Below are positions 1 through 10,700 of a stretch of DNA of 36,807 nucleotides, in pieces. Every line of letters starts with the position of its first letter. Position 1 is the stretch's first letter. Source of the stretch: Beroe ovata (lineage: Eukaryota > Ctenophora > Nuda > Beroida > Beroidae); contig CAMPET010000110.1 of assembly GCA_946803715.1 (NCBI GenBank), positions 130,025 through 166,831 of the forward strand, in the 5' to 3' direction. A program made the position numbers and the translations under genes. The notes below the pieces were generated by a model. It made no database searches and had not been told where the DNA came from. It worked only from the letters and a program-made list of their open reading frames with translations.

Positions 1-131
1 AACTAAAAGTACGGTAACATCTGTTGATTGAGCATCATCTGAGTTCTTTTCAGTGTTCATCAAGCAGTTTGAAGAAACCATACTGCTTTCAATCTGTGTT
101 GAGTGCTTAATGTTCAGTGTTCTGTGTTTGA

Positions 132-426
132 TGAATATATAACACATTTTTCCCAAAACCAAATAAGATTTGGTTGTTCTTGTCCGCGGCATCTAGCGTT
201 CTTTATTTTAAAGTCAATGATATGAGAAAGAACGCGGCATTTACGACAGACTGCAACCACATCACGTGTAGAAACACTAAAGCTTTTTCTAGTGATGCGG
301 CAGCAGTCTGTCGTAAATGCCGCGTTCTTTCTCATATCATTGACTTTAAAATAAAGAACGCTAGATGCCGCGGACAAGAACAACCAAATCTTATTTGGTT
401 TTGGGAAAAATATCACTCTTTTTTCA
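132..426. repeat. Foldback (MITE-like) element, copy 1
   Basis: Two arms of 115 bp (146-260 and 297-411) are reverse complements with about three mismatches near the inner end, around a 36-nt spacer at 261-296. Weaker terminal similarity extends to about 132 and 426, where the right edge reads TATCAC followed by a T run and CA. Each arm contains further palindromes: CCAAATAAGATTTGG near the outer end, and GCGTTCTTT facing AAAGAACGC in the middle. A second copy lies at 29750-30057 in the opposite orientation, and a partial copy at 2632-2707. No coding capacity is credible; the short ORFs here are mirror images of each other. No target-site duplication was identified. Confidence 0.85.
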
Positions 427-1921
427 ATGCGAAAGCAGATGGGCAGCCAGGCGAAAGTCGGCTTAGTTGGAATTTTCAATAAGACATTTTAACTAATGTA
501 AATGATGTGACTCGACCTGACCCATCAGCATCTATTACTATTATGTATTACAGCAGTATTGTGTGGTTGATACCTGGACATATATACCAGCCAATAATTA
601 TGATGGAACAAGGAAACACAGACATTGCTTGATGTTATATATAAATCAAGTTGAATATAGAACATTGCAACAAACGAGGTACTGCTGTAGGGATGTTCAA
701 GTTGGGGAAATCTCAGGGACAATGTGGCAAGTGGACGGCTTTGCAACAGGTATCAGCTGCTGGGAATGGGGATCGGGGAGGGAGGTAGGAGTTAGGATGA
801 GGGGTAAAGCCCAGGATTCCAAGGATGGAGAATGCTCCTTCAACTGTCTTGTGTAACCGTGTGTCACGTCACTCGTGTTATACGAGTATGTTAATTGTTA
901 TCTTATGTTGGCCAATCGGCAATCAGGAATTGTACTGTCAATTGATGGGTTGCACGGTCCATGAGGATATTGTGATGAGGAATAGGATATGACTGGCTCG
1001 TTAGCGATGCTAAGAGGACAGCCGATCAAATGAGGATTGAGGCGGGAGGTGGTATCCTGATTCCAATTGTGAGGTAGATCATGGTCAATGTGGTGCCATC
1101 GGGGGAAGGAGGGGTTATGCGGAATGGGAGGATGTATTGGTCAGGAGATACTATAGTACTATAGTACTAAGGAATAGGAAGGGAGGGTGGTAGGAAGGGA
1201 GGAGAGGTTGTTATTGTAAAAACGGTGGGAAATGTTGTCGTTGTTGCCCCGCTGAGTTAGCAGTATGAAAGCCGTCCCCAGGCCAAGAATCCAATGTCTT
1301 TTCTCCGACAATCTTTTGCAAGAGACTTGCGAATTTCATGAAGAAAATAATTTGACATAATATTACAATATCGCAACTTCGAGATCGAACTCAACATTAA
1401 AAATCGTGCCGTTTCTCTGTCAATCTTTAGCAAGAGACGTTCGAATTTCATGAAGAAAATAATTTAAAAGATGAATATTATTGCGCATGAGAGGAATGCA
1501 ACTTCGAACCAAACATTCAATAAAAATTACAAATCTCAAACAATCAAAATATCGAAACAATTCAAATATCGAAGTTTGACAACTGGGAATTGACCAGTCT
1601 TGTTCGTTTATTTACGACCTTACTATAGTTTGTAGTAGAAACAAAGTTTGAATGGTATAACAAAGGAAGAGGGGGTGTTTTTGTGTTCTGAAATAACTCG
1701 ACACAATAGAGTCGGTACTGGGTTTTTTGCGTCGAAAGCTGGAAAAAACGTGTAATTGGATGTACCAAGATATTTTGGAAAAACCGATGTGTAGTACATC
1801 ACGCCCGACCGACAGGTTTTCTAGCATACTTATAGCTTCATAGGATAAACGTAGATACTATGCAACATTGGATATCAATGCAACCCCTATGTTGCATAGC
1901 AACCACCAACCAGGTGTGGTG
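427..1921. other. Noncoding DNA, Helitron downstream region, copy A
   Basis: No gene is supported here. The stretch is homologous, with small indels and many substitutions, to 2708-4205, which lies just downstream of the Helitron stop codon. Shared landmarks include the CTTTTGCAAGAGACTTGCGA segment (about 1314 and 3604) and the ACATCACGCCCGACCGACAG segment (about 1796 and 4088). The short ORFs are not conserved as proteins between the two copies, so I treat this as the 3' noncoding part of a Helitron copy. Confidence 0.6.
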
Positions 1922-1960
1922 AAAATAAATTCGCAAATGCTGCACGTGCGAATTTATTTT
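1922..1960. repeat. Stem-loop in Helitron downstream region, copy A
   Basis: A perfect 14-bp stem (1922-1935 with 1947-1960, arm AAAATAAATTCGCA) encloses an 11-nt loop. The same hairpin recurs at 4206-4242 in copy B with a 12-bp stem, although the loop sequence has changed. Retention of the stem in both copies suggests it predates the duplication. It could be a terminal or subterminal Helitron structure, but no CTRR end is assigned. Confidence 0.6.
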
Positions 1961-2061
1961 GAGGAAACCGTAAGTATACTGTGTAGTGTGTTATACTGTA
2001 TACCTAGTGTATACGTACACAGTACAAAACTACGAAGTATAGCGACACGCTACAACTACAA

Positions 2062-2084
2062 GTACACACACAAACACACACACA

Positions 2085-2129
<45 letters not shown>

Positions 2130-2155
2130 TCTCACACACACTCTCACACACACTT
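2062..2155. repeat. (CA)n microsatellite, copy A
   Basis: A nearly uninterrupted CA run with a few AAA and CT interruptions. It occupies the position matching the longer CA array at 4311-4571 of copy B. Threonine/histidine-rich and valine/cysteine-rich ORFs across it are translation artefacts of the dinucleotide repeat. Confidence 0.95.
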
Positions 2156-2284
2156 GACGTTTAGAGTAAGATCTGAGTCCTCCTGAAAAATGAAAGGTTA
2201 AGTTCAGCGATATAATAAATTGTGTGACCTCCAATATCGTAGTTGTGGCATTATACTGTAAGTTAATGTCTCAACGAAATTGTA

Positions 2285-2630
2285 TCATAGGGGAACCTCG
2301 GCTCTAGTCGCAAACGCAGTAATATACCAAATAGCCATTAATCGAAACAGAGGAATACTATTTTGTTCCCAATCATTGTGATCCCACGATCTAATGTAGC
2401 ATTCTGCATTGATAAGACTAAACACCCCACAGTCAAAACCATTCCGCTGTCGCTGAGACCTACCGTTCACAAATTGAAAATCTCTCACCTGAATACTACC
2501 TGATGTCCATTGTACTGTGTCAGAGTAGGTGTTCCGCACGTGAGTCCTGTACTTGTTGATGAAGTTGATGAGGAAACCACACCGCTCTGCTAAGGCACGC
2601 TCTGATGATCCACTTCCCGAGTCGTACATG
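2285..2630 (-). pseudogene. Ulp1-type protease C-terminal fragment, second Helitron copy
   Basis: This minus-strand reading frame encodes the last 115 or so residues of the same Ulp1-like domain that ends the large Helitron protein (compare 4715-5063). It retains the MYDSGSGSS segment with the presumed catalytic Asp, the NGRSQRQRNGFDCGVF segment with the catalytic Cys, and the end ATRAEVPL followed by a stop. The fragment starts exactly at the N at 2631, so it is cut by a contig join and not by a biological break. Nucleotide identity to the homologous 4715-5063 segment looks to be roughly 90%. It is therefore a diverged second copy or a second haplotype. It cannot be active as shown, because the rest of the gene is absent on its 5' side. 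Confidence 0.8.
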
Positions 2631-2631
2631 N

Positions 2632-2707
2632 AATGAAGAACGCTAGATGCCGCGGACAAGAACAACCAAATCTTATTTGGTTTTGGGAAAAATATCACCA
2701 TTTTTCA
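2632..2707. repeat. Foldback element, partial copy (right arm only)
   Basis: Bases after the N at 2631 match the outer part of the right arm of copy 1: GAACGCTAGATGCCGCGGAC through GGTTTTGGGAAAAATATCAC. The arm begins abruptly at the N, in the middle of the element. The most likely explanation is that the assembly broke inside the hairpin, so the other arm and spacer are missing from this sequence. Confidence 0.85.
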
Positions 2708-4205
2708 ATACCAAAGCAGACGGCCAGCCAGGCGAAAATCGGGTTAGTTGGAATTTTCAATCAGACATTTCAACTATAGTCATTTGACTCCTCCTGACCC
2801 ATCAGTATGATCTATAGTATTATATCAGTATTGATACCTGGACAATTATACCCGCCATTGTATAATTATGATGAAACAAGGAGACACTGAAATTGCTTGA
2901 TTGAAGATAAATCAAGTTGAATATAGAACATTGTAACAAACGAGGTACTAGTAATGTAGGGATGTTCAAGTTGGGAAAATCCCAGGGACAATGTGGCAAG
3001 TGGACGGCTTTTCAAGCTGCGGGGGAATAGGAATAGGGGAGGAGGTGGGGTTAGGATAAGAGGCAAAGCCCAGGTTGGATTCCAAGGACAAAGATTGGTC
3101 TTAAACTGTGGTGTGTCACCGTGGAAGTCACGTGTATGTGTTATGCGAGTATGTGATCTTATGTTGGCCAATCAGGAGTTCCGAGTTATACTGTTTGAAG
3201 CCAATATCTTGTACATATTGATGGGTTGCACGGTCCATAAGGATGTTTTGTTGACTCAAGGAATGGAATATGACTGGCTCGTTAGCGATGCTAAGAGGAC
3301 AGCCGATCAAATGAGGATTGAGGCGGAAGGTGGTATCCTGATTCCAATTCTAAGGTAGGCCGTGGTCAATGTGGTGCCATCGGGGGAAGGGGGGTTATAC
3401 GGAATAGGAGGATGTGTTGGTCAGGAGATACTGTAGTACTATAGTACTTAGGAATAGGAAGAGAGGATGGTGGGAAGGGAGGGGTTGTTATTGTAAAAAC
3501 GGTGGGGAAATGTTGTCGTCAACAATTGTTGCCCCGTTGTGTAAGCAGTATAAAAGTCGTCCACGAGCCAGGAATAGGATTAGGACGTCTTTTCTCCGGC
3601 AATCTTTTGCAAGAGACTTGCGAATTTCATGAAGAAAATAATTTGACAGAGTATTGAAATGTCGCAACTCCGAGTTCGAACTCAACATTAAAAATCGTGT
3701 CTTTTGTCTGTCAATCTTTAGCAAGAGACGTTCGAATTTTATGAAGAAAATAATTTAAAAGAGGAATATAATTGCGCATGAGAGGGATGCAACTTCGAAC
3801 CAAACATTAATCTTACAATAAAAATAACAAATCTCTAGCTACTAAAATGTCGAAACAATCCAAATATAGGAATTTAACAACTGGGAATAGACCAGTCTTG
3901 TTAGTTTATGTACCATCTCACTGGTACAAACTACATGAACGGTATTACAAAAAAGGGAGGGTGTTTTCGCTGTTTTCAAATACCTAACTCGACACGATAA
4001 AGTCGAAACTGGGATTTTTTGCGCCGAAAGTTGGAAAACAACATGTAATTTGATGTGTCATGAAATCTGGGAAAAACCGATGTGTAGTGCATCACGCCCG
4101 ACCGACAGGTTTTCTAGCATAGGTTGAACGTAGATACTATTCAACATGGGATTTGCAATGCAAGTACCCCTATGTTGCATAGTAACCGCCAACCAGGTAT
4201 GGTCA
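2708..4205. other. Noncoding DNA, Helitron downstream region, copy B
   Basis: Homologous to 427-1921 along its length and contiguous (apart from the N at 4539) with the 3' side of the Helitron coding exon. I see no protein with family resemblance in any frame. It probably represents the 3' noncoding end of the element, with the foldback element marking or lying near its outer side. Confidence 0.6.
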
Positions 4206-4299
4206 AAATAAATTCGCGAAAGTTGCACGTGCGAATTTATTTCGAGGAAACCGTGAGTATACTGTGTAGTGTGTACTGTGTACGTACAGAGTACACACT
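4206..4299. repeat. Stem-loop and near-perfect palindrome, copy B
   Basis: Two structures lie close together. The first is a 12-bp stem (4206-4217 with 4231-4242, arm AAATAAATTCGC), matching the copy A hairpin at 1922-1960. The second is a 32-bp palindrome at 4268-4299 centred on TACGTA, where 30 of 32 positions are self-complementary. The copy A equivalent of the second is degraded. Both lie between the Helitron stop codon and the CA array on one side and the noncoding block on the other. Confidence 0.6.
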
Positions 4300-4310
4300 T
4301 CAAAGTATAG

Positions 4311-4571
4311 CTACACATACACGCTACACATACACACACAGACGCACTCACAGTACACACAGACATACAAACACAAAGTACAAACACACACACAGACGCA
4401 CTCACAATACATACATTCAGACGCACAAAGACAAAGTACAAACACACACATACACACACAGACGCACACACAATACACACATTCAGACGCACATACACAC
4501 ACGCACACACACATTCACACACACACACACACACACACNTACACACACACACCCACACACACACACACACA
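4311..4571. repeat. (CA)n-rich satellite with higher-order units
   Basis: CA repeats interspersed with longer imperfect units containing CACACAGACGCACTCACA and ATACACACATTCAGACGCAC. An N at 4539 interrupts the purest CA segment and probably marks an unresolved repeat length. ORFs across it are repeat artefacts. Confidence 0.95.
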
Positions 4572-4714
4572 AACGTTTAGAGCATGATCTGAGTCCACCT
4601 GAATAATAATAGGTTAAGTACAGCGACATAATAAATTGTGTGACCTCTATCATAAAAAAATATCGTAGTTCTGATATTAGGTATACTGTAAATGAATGTC
4701 TCCACAAAATCATA

Positions 4715-7700
4715 TCATAGGGGAAGCTCGGCTCTAGTCGCAAACGCAGCAATATGCCAAATGGCCATTAATCGAAACAGAGGAATACTATTCTGTTCCC
4801 AATCATTGTGATCCCAGGATCTTATGAAGCATTCTGCATTGATGAGACTAAACACCCCACAGTCAAAACCATTCCGCTGCCGCTGGGACCTACCGTTCAC
4901 AAATTGAAAATCTCTCACCTGAATACTACCTGATGTCCATGAGTGTACTGTGTCTGAGTAGGTGTTCCTCACGTGAGTCCTGTACTTGTTGATGAAGTTG
5001 ATGAGGAAACCACACCGCTCTGCTAAGGTACGCTCTGATGATCCACTTCCCGAGTCGAACATGGTCACTGATTTCTGCCCCTCGCGTTGGTCAAGGATGA
5101 GCAGATACCAGTGACCCTCTGCGTTGTCATTGCAGAAGTTCATGATGACGTCACTCGCCAATGGATCACCTGCAAAGTTAATAGCATTAGGTATACTGTG
5201 GACATAATCATCTGGCAACAATTCTGAATATGGTCGCTCAGTATGAGTACTACCTATATAGTCAGTGATGTAGGTGCGTGGGTTGTGTTTGAAAAGGAAG
5301 CGTGCATATGGAGAGATGAAGTGAACAGATAGTGCTGATGCAATGGATGATGACAGGTCTCTGAGATACATTCCGTAGATGTTCATGAGGTCGCTGCTGA
5401 GCCACTTTTGCCTGGTGTCATTAGCAATGCCGAATGGATCGGGCTGTAGCTCGATAGCAATGCGTCTCACGAGAGCATCAGACTGGCGATCACAATATGG
5501 TATGATTGATGTGTGATAAGTGTTGATCATGGATTCTAGTGACATGTGTTGAAGTAAGATGGTGCTGCTAGAACATGATGATGCAAGACGAATGATTTCA
5601 TGAACACTTTGTGATACATCAACTGGAATATGAATGAATGTCTGTGATACGCCTGTGTTTTTCCTCTTGGGTGGGACTTGTTTCTTGGTCGGTGTGTTGT
5701 TGTCATGAACCGGTGGACTTGGTGGCGCCGGTTTCGTCGTTGTAGTCGCCGGTTTGCTCACCTTGGGGATAGACTTCGGTTTTTTAATAGACGTAGAAAT
5801 ATTAGAGTCGATTGTGATTTTAGCTTTTTTCCTTGAGCTACTTATGTACCAAATACGCTCAGGGGTAACAGAAAATGATTTCAAATCAATTTTATTCAAC
5901 TTAGATGCATTGCTTCTATACTCCCGTGATAATCCAGACTTACTACCCAACCTGATATACTCTTCAAGAGACGCTGTGCTGACGAGAATTTTCTTATTGC
6001 TAAAGTTAATTAGGTGAACACCGTTAACAGAAGAAACTCTACTTAGTGCTACGTAAGTTTGGCTACGTGCGAAAATACATTTACCCAAATCAATCAGNGA
6101 TGGAGCTGATGTGATCGATGATGAGAGGTCTCTAAGGTACATCCCATATATATGCATGAGATCACTGCTGAGCCACTTTTGCCTGGTGTGATTGGCAATG
6201 CCAAATGGATCTGGCTGCAGCTCAATAGCAATGCGTCTCACGAGAGAATCAGACTGGCGATCACAGAATGGGATGATGGATGTGTGATAGGTGTTGATCA
6301 TGGATTCTTGTGTCATGTGTTGAAGTATGTTGCTGCTACTAGGACAAACTGATGCAAGGCGAATGATTTCATGAACACTTTGTGATACATCAATTGGGAT
6401 ATGAATGAATGTCTGTGCTTCGCCTGTCTTTTTCCTCACGGGTGGGACTTGTTTCTTAGTATCTGTTGGTGTGATGTTGTCTTTAACCGTTGGTGGCACC
6501 GGCTTTGTTGTTGTAGTCACTGGATCGTCTACCTTGGGAATAGATTTCTTAGACTTTGGTTTTTTAACAGAGGTGAAAATGTTAGAGTCAATTGTGGTTT
6601 TGGCTTTTTTCCTACTGTTACTTATATACCAAACACGCTCTGGGGTGATAACAAACGATTTCAAATCCGTATTATTTAACTTGGCTGCGTTACTCCTGCA
6701 TTCCCGTGATATTCCAGACTTACTACCCAACCGAATGTACTCTGCTAATGAAGCTGTGCTGACAAGAATTTTCTTAGGACTAAAGTTAATGAGGTGAACA
6801 CCGTCGACTGAAGAAACTCTACTTAGTGCAACATATGTTTGGCTACGTGCAAATATACATTTACCTAAATCAATCAGTGCACATGATAACGTCAGCCCCT
6901 GAGCCTTATGAATTGTCATAGCATAGGATAAACATAAAGGAAATTGTTCTCTATGAAGGAAAGCCCCTGGGAAGATCTGAATCTTCCTCTTTACGGGCTT
7001 GATGGTGATTGAATCCTCCTTCTTATCGAACAATACCTTAATACCTGTTATGACGTTCGTATGCTCATTTCTTTCCACACCACTCACGATACCGATAGCC
7101 CCGTTAACTAGACCGTTAGCTGTGTCGATGTTCGACCTCAGCATTACCCTGACACCATGGCAGATGGGGATTTTCTTTTCCAGCCCAGCAGTGTTCCTTG
7201 GATCGTCCAGCCTATCCAGCCTCTGCACAGCCTGTTCAGCAGCCTTGAGGTTCCTCTTGTTCCTGCAGTCGATACTATCTCGTGCGAGGACTTCCTCAAA
7301 CTGCGGGTGTGCTGCTCTGATAGCTGCCTCGTTGAAACGATCCACCATCTCACGTGTTGGCAGTAGACAGACTGGATTATCACCTGATTCTGAAAGATGG
7401 TTGAAGTACTGAATAAGGGAAGTGAGTTTTTCGTCAGGAGAAAGAGCAGACTCAGGTATATCAATACAACGATCATTGAGGGTTTTGATATCCCGGATGT
7501 TGTGGGTACCAGTCCTCACACGGTAGAGAAGCGACTTCCATTCGGAATTCGCATCACCCGTCTGTCGTTGATTGATGGTGAGTTCAACAAACTGAAAATC
7601 TAGCCAAAGGTTTAGGGAAATTTTACTACCATCAGTAATTTTATGCATCATGTCAGCAGTAACTTCCTTATAAGGGGATTGTGCCTGGACAGGGTCTAAT

Positions 7701-10700
7701 TGCAAAAGATCGCCAAACAAAATGACCGACTTATTGCCGAATGGCGCATTTTTACCAAATAACTCGCATAGACGCATATGAAGGAGCAGCAGAATGACAT
7801 TACTCACCATACTTACCTCATCCACGATGACACACTGGAGATCTTGTAGAACCACCCTCGTCTGATCCAAGGTTTTCTTGTTCAGGGGTTCGTACTTAGG
7901 ATGACTGCCGTGTTCCACTGGCAAGTTGAAAGCTGAGTGGAGAGTTTGACCCCTGATGTTATCGGCTGCCAACCCTGTTGGTGCCCCAAGAATATTATCA
8001 CATGGACGGTTATGAACATTTGTCTGAACATACATGAAACCAACTAGAGCTTTGATTAGATAAGACTTCCCCGTTCCCCCAAACCCACTAACATACAGCA
8101 ACAATGGTTTGAAATCGCCACAACTACACTTTTTCTCATTATGATCTAGCAAATGTAACAAATTCGCGGTTACCCTATCATATACTCTACGCTGATCTAC
8201 ATTCAAAGTGGAGATATAACTATCCAACTCATCCTGAGTCTTGATATCACTGTTCTTCTTCAAATTTTCAAAGTCCTGCAATGCCTGAGCTATGACAGGA
8301 TCATCGTCCTCCATATGATCTGCCAACGGATCTTCCTCCTTCCTATCATCCCCTGCTTCCTGATCAGCCCTCTCCTCCATCTCTTCCCTCATTCGCTTGA
8401 TAGTCGACCGCCTCTCATACTTCTTCTTCATTTCTGGGAGCTCGTCTAGGACTCTAAAGAATTCTTCTTCGTATGACTCACTTGGACCCATGATATCAGT
8501 CTCTTGGCGCCATGGTTTATACAAACAAAGGAAGCTATAGTAGAACGACTCAGGATTCTTCTTGACATCAAACTCGTAGTGCTGGATGATAGGAAGTTGA
8601 CCATTTCTTTTCTTGAGTTGGGCAATTGTCTTCAACCCATTTTCATCTTTGATTTCAATGACCGAATGAGAGGCGGCCTTCTTATCATAAGTACGCTCAT
8701 AGTTCTTGACATAGTCGTGTAATGACATTTGTTCAAATGGGGGAATGTCTGGTCTCCTAGGGTAGAAGTCGTGGATGAAATCAGGAGCAAAGATGTTGGT
8801 GTCTTCGCCATCCTGCTTCCTGAGCTCCTCAACTTTCTTCAGACATCTGGTTCTGTACCTAGGGAATGTTGTGGGAACAAAGATGAACTTCTCACTAATT
8901 TGAAAGAGTTGGCCGTTGTTCTGGAGCATCCTATCAATGGCTTCGTGTGTCGACATTTCTCTATTCCTGAGGCAGTGATACACAAATTTGGTTGTGTTCT
9001 GAAAAGCAGACTTAGTGTCATCTGTGACAAAGGACTCAATGTGACTTTTCTCTGGCTTAGTGACATATTTGGTTACGTATTCAACAATTGAGAATGAATC
9101 TTCTGACAGAAACTGAATATCCATATTACCGCCCCATAAATATAAAAGATCAGGATTATAGTCATTAATATTACTTTCCTCAGAAGTTCGAGCCAGATCA
9201 TACAACCTCTTCTTCATCTTGTTCTTCCGACGGCCAATAACACATGATAACACATCGTGGAGCTGAAACACTTGTGACTCTTTCCTAGGAAAACCGAAGC
9301 GACAGACCTTCTTATACTTACCTCCTGACTTGATGAGTCTCAAACAATAGTCCCGACACTTGTGACGCTGATACTTGTCTACCATGTCATGAAGTTCAGG
9401 TTCTACGTTCTTGTCTGGCAATTTGCAGGAAGCGTACTTTTGTATGAAATCTGCAACTTGTTTATCAGAATCCCTCCCTATAACTGGTGCCCCCTCTACC
9501 CAGAATAAACAATGAAAATGAGCAACCCCCCTACCCTGATACTCAGTTCGAATGAAATACTTTGTTACCTTACCAATAGGGTCAGCTTTTAGTATGAAGT
9601 TGAGAGTAGCTGCGAATCGCTTGTGGATGAAGTTGGACACTAACACAGGATCTTTGGCGAGTACCTCGTTGTCTGATAGGTTCTCGATGCCAGGAAGATC
9701 AGTGTTCTGTTCCCGCACGTACTTCACCAGCTCTTCCCAGTCGTACTCTGCGGGAGAAAATGTTACAAACCATGAAGCAGGACCATTTTCCTCACAAATA
9801 GACTGAATTTTCTTCCTATTAAAACTCCAATACTGAGGTGTCCCCGGAATATCCCTGACAGATCGAGACAATCGTTTCTGCAGGTCGGGATCATTGTCAC
9901 CCAATCTCTTCAAGAATTCCTTTGTGCTGATGTTTCCCAAGCCCTTCACGTTCCTCAATGATGCATATACTCCCTGTGTGATCTTCCTCCGTTCATACTC
10001 CTGACTCAAGCTGAAAATATACGGGACGTTACGTCTGATGTTACCGTGACTCGAGAGAAGCCTGGACCTCTCGTACTGAAGTGGACCAATTTTCCTATCT
10101 CGTTCCTCCTTGGCATTCCTCCCACCAATCCCCCAAGGAAACACCTCCGGGAAACACATGACGTCCAAGTTGGGTTCCTGCAGGGATATGGGCTCGTCAT
10201 CAACACGTAACAACTGATACAGACTATCCAGCCATTGTGTATTATCCTCAAACCCGTCAATACACGTTACTGTATAGTGTGTGATGAGATTCTGGAAGTC
10301 CTCTTCAGACATCTGTTCCAAGATCTTCCTCACTACTTCCTCCTTCTTCTTCTTATCCTCGTGGTCACGGTCATTCTTCTTAGTCTCCTCGTGGTCACTG
10401 TCGACTGAAGACTCCTCACTGTTTTCTGTGTTGCCACCCCCTCTGAGCATGCTCAATATGTCCTCCTCTGAAATATCCCGAGTCACATTGTCACACATGA
10501 CATCATGATGTGACTCGGTTTGTTTTTTCTCAGTAGAGCTGTTGTACTGTGGACTCAAATCATTATAAAGTGAATACATGATATTGCGCTCTAGATCATC
10601 ACCTGCTTTACAAACTTTAACTGAATAATTTAACTGTGCTGAACAATGGAAACATTTCTTAAGGTTTTTAGCACTACTAAAATTATCTAATGTGTCTATC

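Noticed and set aside
2004-2234. Cysteine/valine-rich and threonine/histidine-rich proteins over the CA/GT arrays (also at 4058-4606, 17094-17504 and 32619-32832)
   Set aside because: They are translations of dinucleotide repeats; the only real coding part is the RPL23 exon from 32825.
4715-5200. A viral protease origin for the Ulp1-like domain
   Set aside because: The C48-type His-Asp-Cys arrangement is fused to a Helitron Rep-helicase, where Ulp1-like domains are plausible; no viral genes accompany it.
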